Source: UBA2779 sp965232165
GTDB lineage: Bacteria > Spirochaetota > Spirochaetia > DSM-2461
DNA: 64,000 nt
Direction of reading: 5' to 3'
NCBI GenBank assembly: GCA_965232165.1
Contig: CBDDOY010000001.1
Coordinates: 992,001 to 1,056,000 of the forward strand
Shown: piece after piece, positions 44,701 to 53,182 of the stretch
Layout: each line of letters begins with the position of its first letter
How positions within the stretch are numbered: position 1 is the stretch's first letter
Notes under the pieces: model-generated
Told to the model about the DNA's origin: nothing
What the model saw: only the letters and a program-made list of their open reading frames with translations
The model's database searches: none
Position numbers and translations under genes: made by a program

Positions 44701-45121
44701 TGTCGGCGATTTCCCCAGGCGGCGGCAGAAAGCCCAGGACAGCCCTAAGCGACGCCACAACGATACATCTTTCGCCGGAGACCAGTTCGGCCAGTATTGT
44801 AGCGCGTCGGCCGAATATCGAAGCCTGGGGTGAGATGCCCTTGTACAGCATGGTTCCCCACCAGGGGAATTGGTGCACATTTTCGCAGAACAGGCTGATA
44901 TCCTGGGCAAAGGACTGCGCATCACCGTCGCTGGGGGTTACGATGAGCATACTGCCTTTGGAGAGCGGGGCGAGGTTCGCCAGCATCGCCGCGGCCCAGG
45001 GTCCCTTCGCACCAAAAACCTTGAGAGGGAATTCTTTGTCGGCCCATGCCTTTCGTAATGATTTCCAATGGCTATTGAGTCCGAGGGCCTTCGCTAAGGA
45101 ATCTTTGAATTTATCAATCAT
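41735..45121 (-). CDS. mfd: Transcription-repair coupling factor Mfd
   Basis: Mfd removes RNA polymerase stalled at DNA lesions and recruits UvrA. The 1128-residue protein has a UvrB-like N-terminal region. Its RNA polymerase-interaction domain is seen in VHVNYGIGLFKGIERI and YAGDETIFIPIEQVNLIQRY. The translocase motor has Walker A CGDVGYGKTEIAMRAAF, DEEQRFGVKDKERLK and SATPIPRTLHMSM. GRVGRSGRAAYAFL is motif VI, and a C-terminal TRCF domain follows. trmB follows with a 4-bp overlap. Confidence 0.97.
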   Translation of the reverse strand: MIDKFKDSLAKALGLNSHWKSLRKAWADKEFPLKVFGAKGPWAAAMLANLAPLSKGSMLIVTPSDGDAQSFAQDISLFCENVHQFPWWGTMLYKGISPQASIFGRRATILAELVSGERCIVVASLRAVLGFLPPPGEIADNILRLRPGDKLDTTSVKMRLPEFGYSRVPRVSVPGEFALRGEVLDIYPPGSEQAIRVVFSWDEIEEIKSFDPFSQASSIKLDHAVLHPLRELIWDSDKTERLRLHIGQEEDEVIRSSLESDGRFRGEELFYPLVFDNPSNLPEYLGDEGVTVFIDMERLFISESAMLKEYEELYARAKGEGRSIPKPDRLVMPLQTALHVCGHHVEFHGLNTDVKAASFQLASEPGRSFFGNIAFLKDELISLLSNGYKVFVFAESESQSQRIAYLVRDIDGVEVGSAAISAGFMLPEARIIAISENEIFGRRMKAPHSVHSAPSEVIETFVDLSPGDFIVHVNYGIGLFKGIERIKATGAERDYIELEYAGDETIFIPIEQVNLIQRYIGQEESSPRPDRLGGTVWERKKAHVRKSVEELADRLITLYARRQTAVGFAFPKDDDFQISFEADFPWQETADQISAIADVKSDMEKPQPMDRLICGDVGYGKTEIAMRAAFKAIMGGRQVAYLCPTTILAEQHHESFSERFKRFPVTIGMLSRFVPAVERKNVIQGLKEGKVDIVIGTHRILSKDVQFKNIGLIIIDEEQRFGVKDKERLKEVKASVDCLTLSATPIPRTLHMSMVKIRDMSLLRTPPRNRLPIETFIQDFDEDLVARAIRREMERGGQVFFLHNHIQSLERIRIFLQKLVPEAFIEVAHGRMSSRELEDIMHRFVHGAFQVLVSTTIIENGIDIPNVNTIIIDRADMYGISQLYQLRGRVGRSGRAAYAFLLYPDQLNISELAMKRLQVISDFTELGSGFKIAMKDMEVRGVGNLLGAQQKGDIYAVGFDLYLRLLEEAVRKRMDGEDGEARHETYLELEYSGFIPDSYITDSSEKMEVYKKIAAVSADTELQGLYSELHDRYGPLPEEVHSLISIAEIKIICGKLKVTSLKERNGLLQVSFGKVSMLSVDKVMHLISAARGQVKLNPAKPECLIFETGKVGLREKSAFIRERLEALL

Positions 45122-45154
45122 CTTGATTTACCGATATAGGAAAAGAGGGATTCT

Positions 45155-46510
45155 ATGATACAACGATTCACCACATTTTTTCTCGTCGTGTGTATTGCAT
45201 TGACATGTTCTTATGCCGATGTGGATTTCAGGATAAGATATCATAACAAGAATATCTATTATCCCGGGGATCGGATTGAAATAAAACTCACACTTGCCAA
45301 TAATGCTTCGCCTGGTTCTCCCGAAGAGACCTTCTTCCTCGCCGATGACCCGCGGCAGAGCTTTGGTTTCAACATTCAGGACCTCAGCGGAAGAAACGTA
45401 AGCCCGGCCAAGGGATACGCCATGGCCTTGCATACCCCAAGCGCCTACCGGGTAGTCCATCTCGCGCCGGGACAAGAACTCTCCCTCGTTGTCGCCCTGA
45501 ACGATTGGGTCAATATAACTCAAGCCGAGCAGTATCGGCTGACCGGTTTCTTCTACTCTCGGTTGAGAGGGCTTGACACAGATGTCGCTCAAGCCAATAC
45601 GGTATTGGATCTGTCCATATTGCCGAGAACAGATGAGCAGTGGATGGATCAGCTTGACGAGAATATACGGAAGGCCTTAGTTAGCCGCGATCTTGATCCC
45701 TTGAGCGTTGTAATGGAAACTGTCGAGAATCGATCGGATGAGAAATACAACCGGGCTGTCATATATCTTGACATCGAATCCCTGACCCGCAATTCTCCAT
45801 TAATCGCCGATGAGGAAAGCCTGAAGAACAAATTGCTCAAAGGTTCATGGCAGTTAATACCCGGGATGGACCTCCCTGTGATCAACATGAAAAGGCTCTC
45901 AACCCAGGTTTATCAGGAAGAAGCCATAGTTCATCTCGTAGCGACTTATGGCGGTTTGGGGGAAAGATTTGAAAGAAATCTCAGATTCTATCTCCATAAC
46001 AGAAACGGATACTGGGCAATACGGCATGTAGAAGCATTCCCCAAGGACACCCAGGCGGCTGCTCTTAGGCAATCTGGCGCTCCTGCTATGGAGCCGCCCG
46101 AAGTGGTAACCGAATTGATCAGGGCGGCCGTCCGCGGTGATTGGGATATCGTCTTCCGCCATTATAGCATTGAACATCTTGTCAGCAGTTTACCCGAGTA
46201 TAAAGACCGCTGGAAGAACATGGATTCAACCAATCACCAGCTCGCCCTGGCCAACTACCGGACCAAGATCATTTCCGGTGATATGAAATCGGATTCTCTT
46301 CCCCTGGCAGATATGGAGGAGTGGGAGATCGTCAGTGTGAATTATACCCAGCTATCAGGCAGTGTCGTCGTCGTCAACAACAAGGCCTACGATACCCTTG
46401 CGGGGGAAATACGGCAGAAAACCCGTTACACCTTTCGTCTCGAGCGTCCAAATGGCGCCGACGGGGAATGGGTGGTCAAGCGGTACAATACCGTGCGCAT
46501 AAACGAGTGA
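45155..46510 (+). CDS. Secreted hypothetical protein
   Basis: This 451-residue protein has a signal peptide (FFLVVCIALTCSYADV). The N-terminal ~140 residues (RIRYHNKNIYYPGDRIEIKL, PAKGYAMALHTPSAYRVVHL) look like an immunoglobulin-like beta-sandwich. The C-terminal part has two similar helical/beta modules, each ending with an ExWxVV-type strand, reminiscent of nuclear-transport-factor-2-like folds. It is divergent from mfd. No known family could be named. Confidence 0.78.
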   Translation: MIQRFTTFFLVVCIALTCSYADVDFRIRYHNKNIYYPGDRIEIKLTLANNASPGSPEETFFLADDPRQSFGFNIQDLSGRNVSPAKGYAMALHTPSAYRVVHLAPGQELSLVVALNDWVNITQAEQYRLTGFFYSRLRGLDTDVAQANTVLDLSILPRTDEQWMDQLDENIRKALVSRDLDPLSVVMETVENRSDEKYNRAVIYLDIESLTRNSPLIADEESLKNKLLKGSWQLIPGMDLPVINMKRLSTQVYQEEAIVHLVATYGGLGERFERNLRFYLHNRNGYWAIRHVEAFPKDTQAAALRQSGAPAMEPPEVVTELIRAAVRGDWDIVFRHYSIEHLVSSLPEYKDRWKNMDSTNHQLALANYRTKIISGDMKSDSLPLADMEEWEIVSVNYTQLSGSVVVVNNKAYDTLAGEIRQKTRYTFRLERPNGADGEWVVKRYNTVRINE

Positions 46511-46573
46511 TTTCTCTCGCCCGCAGCTTATATGAGCCTCAGTTACAACTGCCGCCTTCAATATAGAGGAGGA

Positions 46574-46605
46574 GGGCGCCGTTAAAAAACCCATTCCGTA
46601 TAATC
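46574..46605 (+). repeat. Element B, left-end fragment
   Basis: GGGCGCCGTTAAAAAACCCATTCCGT corresponds to the left end of the GGGCGCC subtype of element B, with one altered block. The remaining element is missing. Confidence 0.6.
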
Positions 46606-46784
46606 TTTTTCCAAAGTGCTGTCTAAATATGACATCATGCCTGGATTAGTGGTATTAGCGGCCGAAGTCGCATCCGTGGTGAAGCGGAGAAGTTTCGCGA
46701 CATCTGTATTGCCGTTTTTCATGTCTTTAGCTCTGCGGCAGTTCAGTGATGGCAGCTTTCAGTTTGGCTTCGCTGAGAACTTAC

Positions 46785-48052
46785 TCATTCAATCACCTCC
46801 CAATGACCCTCTTTTCGTCCACCGGCCCGACGCAAAACTCCATCCCTATGCAGGTTTTTTAGATGTCGTTCGACGGCTCTCGTAGAAATGCCTAATTCGG
46901 CTGGTAATTCTGCAATAGTCAACTGAGAATTCGACCGCAGTAACCTGACGATCTTTTCCGAACCCTTTTCCGACATTCCGCCCGGCGTTTCCTCCAGCAC
47001 CTGTTGACCTTCTTCAAGTGACTTCATATAGGCCGCATCATATTCAAGACAAACCTCCATGAAGTTCTCACTGAAACGGAAGACATCCTTTGAATAAGCC
47101 TGAAGGATGCGATTCATGCCGGAACCGAGCTGCTCTACCAACTCAAGATCACGATAGATACGCATCAGTTCGCGGTTGCGGATCATGGAACGGCCTGCAA
47201 AAAACTCCTCTTTGCTGAGTCCAAGAACGAGTCCGCCATAGGAAGTAATCGTCAAACGATCCGCGTAAATCTCGACCACCGGCGTTACTTCGCGGGTATA
47301 GTCATTGTGCACCATGGCATTGATCAGGGCCTCACGCAGGACGGACTTATCAATCATGTTTTTCTGCAGTCTTCGAGCCGCACCTGTGATCTTGGTAAAA
47401 GTCCTGTTTTCAATCGCCAGCTTGTCGAGCATCCGCTCGGTGGCCTTGACCAGGGAGCAGTAGCCGTATTCCTCGTTTTCAATCAAATTCACCTTGTCAG
47501 TGCCGGAATATTTGGCGACCTTGATCGATACGCTGTTTTGATCTGCCAGCAGGTAAGCGACATAATTCAATTCGCCATTGGGGGTGTAGAGATCCAGATT
47601 TTCCAAAAAGGTATCGTTAACGGTAAAACCCTTTTCGTTGCAGTATATCTTGAGGGCACCTCTAAAAACCCCATTTAGTTCTTGACTCGATCTTTTCCGC
47701 CGCTACTGCGTTGTCAAAATACTCACGTAGCTTAAGCTACGCTTGAGCTTTTGCTGCCTTGTATCGACAAAAAATTTCTTCGTCAATTTCCTAAAGCTGT
47801 TTCTTAGAGGTGCCCCACATCGAAGAAGCCGAGGGTTGTCGGAAGGATATTGTTTTTGATCCGGCCGATAATCGCCAGTTGCAGCTTGTCTGGGTTCGTT
47901 ACGCCGATAATGGTTCCGTCATCTTCCACCCCGATGTAGATATCTCCACCCTTGGACGAATTCAAAAACGCCACGACTTCCTTTTCCAGCGTGTCGGTCA
48001 GCACACGCTTAAATTCGGTGTATTCGTCTTCGTAGTGGTGGAAGGGGGGCAT
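46785..48052 (-). pseudogene. AlbA_2/RecG-like transcriptional regulator gene split by element B
   Basis: The 5' part (48052 leftwards to ~47816) encodes an AlbA_2 (Schlafen-type) domain start: EYTEFKRVLTDTLEKEVVAF, then GGDIYIGVEDDGTIIG and GRIKNNILPTT. Element B (47654-47815) interrupts it. The 3' part continues from KIYCNEKGFTVNDTFLENLD through the putative ATPase-like region (ALINAMVHNDYTREV) to a C-terminal winged helix (SNSQLTIAELPAELGISTRA) and ends at 46785. Members of this family (COG2865) are DNA-linked regulators, sometimes near defence genes. No full-length protein can be made, although either half may be translated. Confidence 0.85.
47654..47815 (+). mobile_element. Element B, full copy 5, inside a gene
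   Basis: This 162 bp copy with GGGCACCTCTAAAAACC and its complement at the ends carries the TCACGTAGCTTAAGCTACG interior palindrome. It divides the AlbA_2/RecG-like gene. The flanks (TTGA and CACA) do not match, so a few bases may have been lost at insertion or later. Confidence 0.9.
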
Positions 48053-48079
48053 GATTTAATTTCCTGTATAAAACGAGAT

Positions 48080-48620
48080 TTATTCTGAATTTTTTTTATC
48101 ATCCCAGGGCATCGCTCTCTGCCTTGGATAAGACACATACAGCCATCGCTTCGCCCTTGTTACCGCCACAGAAGCGTTATCGCGTTCCTCGTCTAATTCA
48201 TTCTCGGTCTGGGCATGGTAATCGAGAAAAACACCCTCACACATTCCAATTAAGAATACAATATCCCTTTCAATTTCCTTCATCGTATGCCCATTACTTA
48301 GAGTTAGGCCGTCATCTATACTATTCTCAGAAAATTGGCCTGATGTCAATGCATTTCTAAATGCCGCCAAGGAATCACTAAGCCTTTACGCTTAAACCGC
48401 GTCCATGCGCTATTAAATTTATTAAGCTCCTCAAGACTCTACTTGACATCTTCATTCTTATGAGCTGGAAAATTTCTCTGATTCTTGACCAAAGAAGTTA
48501 GATAGCTACGAAATTTCTCCACGAATTTAGGTGTCTTAGGGTTTTCAATGTCTAACCCATTAATCGCAGAAAGCAGCTTCGCCAATAGGTCAGCGTTCTC
48601 ATCTGTTCTTGAACGTTATT
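48080..48620 (-). pseudogene. UvrD/Rep-like helicase remnant
   Basis: The frame 48080-48370 encodes TLSNGHTMKEIERDIVFLIG, MCEGVFLDYHAQTENELDEE and NASVAVTRAKRWLYVSYPRQ, which is the C-terminal motif V-VI region of UvrD-type superfamily 1 helicases. Upstream, other frames continue with ENADLLAKLLSAINGLDIEN and KFRSYLTSLVKNQRNFPAHK. They are interrupted by a TAG after EDVK and a frameshift before LAAFRNALTSG. The helicase core is absent, so only ~180 codons of a large gene survive. Confidence 0.78.
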
Positions 48621-48666
48621 TGGGGACCGCTGTATTGGCCAGTCAACAGAAAATTTGTTTGGGAAG

Positions 48667-49731
48667 TTATTGAGCGGATACGGAGGTTTGTATTTTTCGA
48701 CTGTTCGCAATTTCGGAATTTTTTCCATAAGCCCTTTCTTTTTCACATAAATGTAATGGCCCGTCGGCAGTTAGCTTGTCAGTTTCGTATTGATAAACAG
48801 TATGGAGCAGGCCGCAGGCTTTTATTGTATTATTTATTACTGCTTCAGCTACGGGGACGGGCAAGCTGTTTCCAGCTTGTTTTCTTGATTGTGTGTAGCT
48901 TGATATGATTTTGAACTCTTCAGGAAAGCCTTGCAGCCTAAACATCTCACGAGAGGTAAGCCTTCTCTCTCCATTAACTAAAAGATAGTTATATGAAGCG
49001 CCAGCCCGCAAAGCACAAGAGAACGGGTAAGCACTTATATTCCCAGATTTATTTTCATGCCATATTGTTGGTTCTTCCGTTGATTTTTGTTTGCTCAATC
49101 TTTTCTTTCTAATGTGATCCGAGACAAAGTATTCTTCAGGAAGATTTTTTTCCAGAATATTACTTAGCGGCTGCATCGGAATTTTTTCTGTAGGCCAGAA
49201 AAAAGAACAAGGTTCACGGAAACCTACAATAAAAACACGCTCTCTTTTTTGCGGCAATCCGAAGTCCAGGGCATTTAAAATTTTATACGTTGTATGGTAG
49301 CCCAAATTTTTTAAAATCTCTAATATTGTTTTTAACGTTTCTCCTTTATTGTGCCCAACAAGCAACTTGACGTTTTCAAGAACAAAAGCTGAAGGTTTTT
49401 TTTCAGCTAAGATTCTGGCTATATCAAAAAAAAGAGTGCCCCTTGTGTCTTGAAAACCTTTCATATGCCCTATTATGCTGAAAGGTTGACAGGGAAATCC
49501 GGCAAGAAGGATATCGTGATCGGGGATAGAATCTGCTGAAATTTCGGTTATATCTCCAAAGGGAGCATCTCCGAAATTTTCCGCATAAACTTTTTGACAT
49601 TCTTTATCTATCTCGCTGGTGAAAACACATTCGGCGACAGCTTCGTACTGCTTTGCGGCACTTTGCATGGCATAACGAAAACCGCCTATGCCGGCAAAAA
49701 GGTCAATATATCGAATAGCTATATTTTTCAT
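48667..49731 (-). CDS. DNA (cytosine-5-)-methyltransferase
   Basis: This 354-residue C5-methyltransferase has motif I YIDLFAGIGGFRYAM, motif IV GFPCQPFS with the catalytic cysteine, motif VI FVLENVK, motif VIII QKRERVFIVGF and motif X GNSLPVPVAEAVI. It therefore appears catalytically complete. ATG 49731 is preferred over an upstream in-frame start. The last ~30 residues (CEKERAYGKNSEIANSRKIQ) look atypical and may result from a frame change. No cognate restriction enzyme is recognised, so it is an orphan or the survivor of a lost restriction-modification system; the neighbours are decayed. Confidence 0.9.
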   Translation of the reverse strand: MKNIAIRYIDLFAGIGGFRYAMQSAAKQYEAVAECVFTSEIDKECQKVYAENFGDAPFGDITEISADSIPDHDILLAGFPCQPFSIIGHMKGFQDTRGTLFFDIARILAEKKPSAFVLENVKLLVGHNKGETLKTILEILKNLGYHTTYKILNALDFGLPQKRERVFIVGFREPCSFFWPTEKIPMQPLSNILEKNLPEEYFVSDHIRKKRLSKQKSTEEPTIWHENKSGNISAYPFSCALRAGASYNYLLVNGERRLTSREMFRLQGFPEEFKIISSYTQSRKQAGNSLPVPVAEAVINNTIKACGLLHTVYQYETDKLTADGPLHLCEKERAYGKNSEIANSRKIQTSVSAQ

Positions 49732-49813
49732 GCCGTCAATATAGCACAGCGGAAACAATGGTTCAATTTGACTTTGCTTCCAAAATTTATTTCATGGTGT
49801 CAAATGCCTCGTA

Positions 49814-50275
49814 TCACCGGCAAAGTGAACGCGTAGCAGGCACTTTGACCGACTGCATGCGTTTGGGGGCTTGGTCTGGCGGCCATTCATCGAATTGCGA
49901 AAGATCATCATTTATTTCAGGCCGCTGAGCTTTGGCGCCTACGAAAATATGGGACAGGCTTTGTGCCAGGACCCTCTTCAACGGGGCGTTATCGAAGTGG
50001 CCAGACAGCCGCTTCATCCATCTGATTCGGACTTGCCCTGGGCTGTCGGGATTGATCTTCCAGCCCTTCAAAGCCGTCCACTGTAAACCGGTTCATCCAT
50101 TTGTAACTAGTTTTTCGACTAATTCCGTACTCTAAGCATAAACTGCTGAAGTTCTGCTCTCCCTGCTGAACTCGAATAACGAATTCTTCTTTCAAATCCA
50201 TGGTATCTCTCTCCTGCCAGGGCATGCTCCCGCCTCTAAGGTGTTACCATGCTCGGCTAAAAGTGTTACCTATGT
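49814..50275 (-). pseudogene. IS481-like transposase remnant
   Basis: Frame 49989-50225 starts MPWQERDTMDLKEEFVIRVQ and continues FSSLCLEYGISRKTSYKWMN and RFTVDGFEGLEDQSRQP, the N-terminal helix-turn-helix region of IS481-type transposases. Another frame (49814-50071) has QFDEWPPDQAPKRMQSVKVP, like the C-terminal end of such proteins, so the catalytic DDE core is deleted. Outside the 5' end, GTGTTACCATG and GTGTTACCTATG (50238-50275) resemble IS481-type terminal sequences. Confidence 0.72.
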
Positions 50276-50419
50276 CTTGCTCCTTCCTCTGCACATCAGA
50301 ACAATTCATAAATCATCCTTCACAAATCAGGACTCGTCATTACGAGGATCGTTCGAGCAGATTAGTTATGAGGCAATACTTTTGATTGACATTGGCTGCA
50401 ATTCTTCCATAATGGTGGA

Positions 50420-51583
50420 ATGGGATTAGAACACGATTTTGTTTTTACTTCGGAAAGCGTCGGGGAGGGGCATCCCGACAAAGTCTGCGATCTGATATCC
50501 GATGCCGTCCTAGACGAGGCATTAAGAGGAGACCCCGAGTCCCGGGTGGCCTGTGAATGCTTCATCTCGACGGGCTTGGTGCTGATAGGCGGCGAGATAA
50601 CCACCGAGCATTATATTGATATAATCAGAACCGCACGGCAAGTCCTGGATAATATTGGATATAACGATCCACAGGACGGCATCGACAGCAAATCATGCTC
50701 GGTCATTTCCGTAATCAAACCTCAGTCTGCCGACATCTCCCAAGGTGTTACCTCCGGCGAGGGTTTGCACAAAGAACAAGGCGCCGGTGATCAAGGTATT
50801 ATGTTTGGATATGCCTGTCGGCAAACCGAGGAACTCATGCCGGCCCCCATAGAATTTGCTCACCGCATCATGCGCAAGGCTGCCGAAGTGAGGAAATCTC
50901 AGAAAATTAAATTTCTCAGACCTGACGGAAAATGCCAGGTTTCTGTGCGGTTTGCATCCAATAAGCCGGTCGCCATAGAAGCCGTAGTGTTGTCTCATCA
51001 GCATACCGCCGATGTTTCTCATAAGCATGTCGAAGAGAGCCTGATAGAAGAGGTTGTTCGTCCAGCCCTTCCTCAGGCATTGCTCACATCGAAGACGGCA
51101 TTCCATATCAATCCCACCGGCCGCTTTGTCACTGGTGGCCCGGAGGGGGATGCGGGACTTACAGGACGGAAAATCATTGTCGATACCTATGGAGGGTTTT
51201 CCCGCCACGGCGGCGGTGCATTTTCAGGCAAGGACCCCTCTAAGGTGGACAGGTCGGCGGCCTATATGGCGAGGTATATGGCCAAGAACCTCGTTGCTGC
51301 AGGGATCGTCGATGAGGTAGAGGTTCAGTTAGCCTATGCCATCGGTGTCGCCGATCCGGTTTCGGTACACGTCAACACATTCGATTCGGGGGGAATTGAC
51401 TCCGCGAGAATTGAACAGGTGCTCCCCAAAGTTTTCAACCTGAGACCTGCCGGTATCATTTCAACCCTGAACCTCAAGAGGCCCGTTTACTATCCTACGG
51501 CCGCTTATGGTCATTTTGGCCGAAATGAATTTCCCTGGGAGAAGATCGACAGGGTTGATGAATTGAGGAACTATCTGGCTTGA
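50420..51583 (+). CDS. metK: S-adenosylmethionine synthetase
   Basis: MetK makes AdoMet from methionine and ATP. The 387-residue protein has FTSESVGEGHPDKVCDLISD, GAGDQGIMFGYACRQTEELM, GPEGDAGLTGRKIIVDTYGG and GGGAFSGKDPSKVDRSAAYM, all diagnostic. Length is normal. The stop overlaps the next gene's TTG start as TTGA. No SAM riboswitch is seen in the short upstream region, which is occupied by IS481 remnants. Confidence 0.97.
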   Translation: MGLEHDFVFTSESVGEGHPDKVCDLISDAVLDEALRGDPESRVACECFISTGLVLIGGEITTEHYIDIIRTARQVLDNIGYNDPQDGIDSKSCSVISVIKPQSADISQGVTSGEGLHKEQGAGDQGIMFGYACRQTEELMPAPIEFAHRIMRKAAEVRKSQKIKFLRPDGKCQVSVRFASNKPVAIEAVVLSHQHTADVSHKHVEESLIEEVVRPALPQALLTSKTAFHINPTGRFVTGGPEGDAGLTGRKIIVDTYGGFSRHGGGAFSGKDPSKVDRSAAYMARYMAKNLVAAGIVDEVEVQLAYAIGVADPVSVHVNTFDSGGIDSARIEQVLPKVFNLRPAGIISTLNLKRPVYYPTAAYGHFGRNEFPWEKIDRVDELRNYLA

Positions 51584-52566
51584 CTTGTACAGGAAAGTGG
51601 TGGAGAAAACAAGGCGGCCGCATAATCTGCCAGCTCTGCCCGCACAGTTGTTCCCTCCAAATAGGTTCGATAGGATTTTGCAAAGTCCGGCAGGCCGCCC
51701 TGGACGGCATCAAACTCCCGGCCTGGGGAAAAATCACAGCGAAGCACCTGGACCCTATAGAGAAGAAGCCGCTCTATCACTTCTATCCGGGAAAGGATGT
51801 TTGGTCGGTTGGTTTTGCCGGGTGCAACATGGATTGCCCCTTCTGTCAGAATCATAGCATCTCCCGGGCTCCTGTCGGTCAAGGGTATATGCTTTCTCCA
51901 GAGGGATTTGCAATGAGCCTCGAAGAATCCGGCGCAGAAATAGGGGCCTTCACCTATTCTGAACCGACCATACACGCCGAATATCTCCTTGAAGCCGCAC
52001 AACGGATACAAGATCGGGGCATGTCTACGGTCCTCGTCACCAACGGCATGATCAATCCCGAACCGGCGGCGAGCATTCTGTCACTCATGGATGCCGTGAA
52101 TATCGACCTCAAGTCCTGGAACGATGTATACTATAGAAAAGCATTGAAAGGTTATCTCGAGACTGTTAAGGAATTCATTCAGATCGCCAGGGAGTATTCA
52201 TGGGTTGAACTGACCACCCTCATCGTAACTGAAGATAACGACAGTGAGGATGAGATGAGGGGAATCTGTGACTGGATTGCCCGGCTGTCCCCCGACATAC
52301 CCCTGCACCTCTCGGCCTATCATCCAGCCTATAAGTATTCCAATCCTCCGACTTCGAGGCAATCTCTTGTCAAGCTGACGAATGTCGCACGGGAGTATCT
52401 CAATTTTGTCTATATGGGTAATCTGGGGATTCAAGACGATACGCTTTGCCCCAGTTGCGGTGCCGCCGTGATTCGCCGAAGCGGGTACAGGGTTAGGTGC
52501 AGCCTTCTTGAGGGCAAATGCCCAAAATGTACCAGACCGATGCCGGGTGTTTTCGACGAAGTTTAG
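51580..52566 (+). CDS. AmmeMemoRadiSam-type radical SAM enzyme (AmrS-like)
   Basis: This 328-residue radical SAM protein has an N-terminal cysteine region (CQLCPHSCSLQIGSIGFCKV). The radical SAM cluster motif is GFAGCNMDCPFCQNH, a CX3CX2C pattern. GAFTYSEPTIHAEYL and VNIDLKSWND follow, matching the AmrS family of PflA-like enzymes. An additional C-terminal zinc-ribbon-like CPSCGAAVIRR...CPKC is present. The start is TTG at 51580 in a 4-bp overlap with metK, so the enzyme is made together with the synthase of its cofactor. The substrate is not established. Confidence 0.88.
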   Translation: MTCTGKWWRKQGGRIICQLCPHSCSLQIGSIGFCKVRQAALDGIKLPAWGKITAKHLDPIEKKPLYHFYPGKDVWSVGFAGCNMDCPFCQNHSISRAPVGQGYMLSPEGFAMSLEESGAEIGAFTYSEPTIHAEYLLEAAQRIQDRGMSTVLVTNGMINPEPAASILSLMDAVNIDLKSWNDVYYRKALKGYLETVKEFIQIAREYSWVELTTLIVTEDNDSEDEMRGICDWIARLSPDIPLHLSAYHPAYKYSNPPTSRQSLVKLTNVAREYLNFVYMGNLGIQDDTLCPSCGAAVIRRSGYRVRCSLLEGKCPKCTRPMPGVFDEV

Positions 52567-52586
52567 ATATTGCGCAGAATTTCAGA

Positions 52587-52655
52587 GTGTTCCCAATCTT
52601 GTCACAAATTGAAGCTATCGGACTCTTCCCGCAGTCAGTACTTCTGAGAACTCAT
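52587..52655. repeat. Repeat E, copy 2
   Basis: The segment GTGTTCCCAATCTTGTCACAAATTGAAGC with a similar continuation mirrors 505-585. It lies just left of element B copy 6. Confidence 0.5.
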
Positions 52656-52673
52656 TAATCCTTTTATTCTATA

Positions 52674-52834
52674 GGGCACCTCTAAAAAACCCATTTAGTT
52701 CTTGACTCGATCTTTTCCGCCGCTACTGCGTTGTCAAAATACTCAACTAAGCTTAAGCTGCGCTTCGCTTTTGCCGCCTTGTATCGACAAAAATTTCTTC
52801 GTCAATTTCCTAAAGCTGTTTTTTAGAGGTGCCC
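52674..52834 (+). mobile_element. Element B, full copy 6
   Basis: This 161 bp copy has perfect GGGCACCTCTAAAAAA ends. Flanks TATA and TGTA match at three of four positions. The internal palindrome is slightly changed (AACTAAGCTTAAGCTGCG). Confidence 0.9.
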
Positions 52835-53182
52835 TGTAGGAATAGATTGCATTTCACCGAATTTTCTCTTTTGCAAAATACGCGCCCCCCTCCCCGCGTA
52901 AAACGACGGCGGGAAAAACTTATCCCCGTTATAACGGCCTGGCCCGGGAGTGCGGGCAGAATTTCCAGAAAAAGAACCAAGCATAACCAGCACGTGTGAT
53001 TGGCCTGGCTGGGGGAGGACTTCCATTCTGTCGGGGTATGCTTCTTCGCTCCGTGCTGATTCTTCATCGCATGTCTTCCATAGGTACCCTGCGATGGCTT
53101 CAGTCTGTTTGGAGATACGGGAAGTCGCCATCCTTTACCATTGACAAAGCCCTCTTGAACAAGGTCCAATATATCCGTGGGC
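52835..53182. other. Spacer with possible gene remnant
   Basis: Minus-strand frames here (for example VQEGFVNGKGWRLPVSPN and AIAGYLWKTCDEESARSEEA in adjacent frames) look like pieces of one protein broken by frameshifts. No family is recognised and no intact gene is supported. The end of the region holds the leader of psuG, without a strong ribosome site. Confidence 0.3.

Noticed and set aside
46586..46784. A small gene between element B fragment and the RecG-like pseudogene
   Set aside because: Frames on both strands are short and contain stops. No family resemblance or ribosome site was found.
50276..50419. A SAM riboswitch upstream of metK
   Set aside because: The short leader consists of IS481 remnants and an AT-rich segment. 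I see no conserved SAM-riboswitch stems or terminator.
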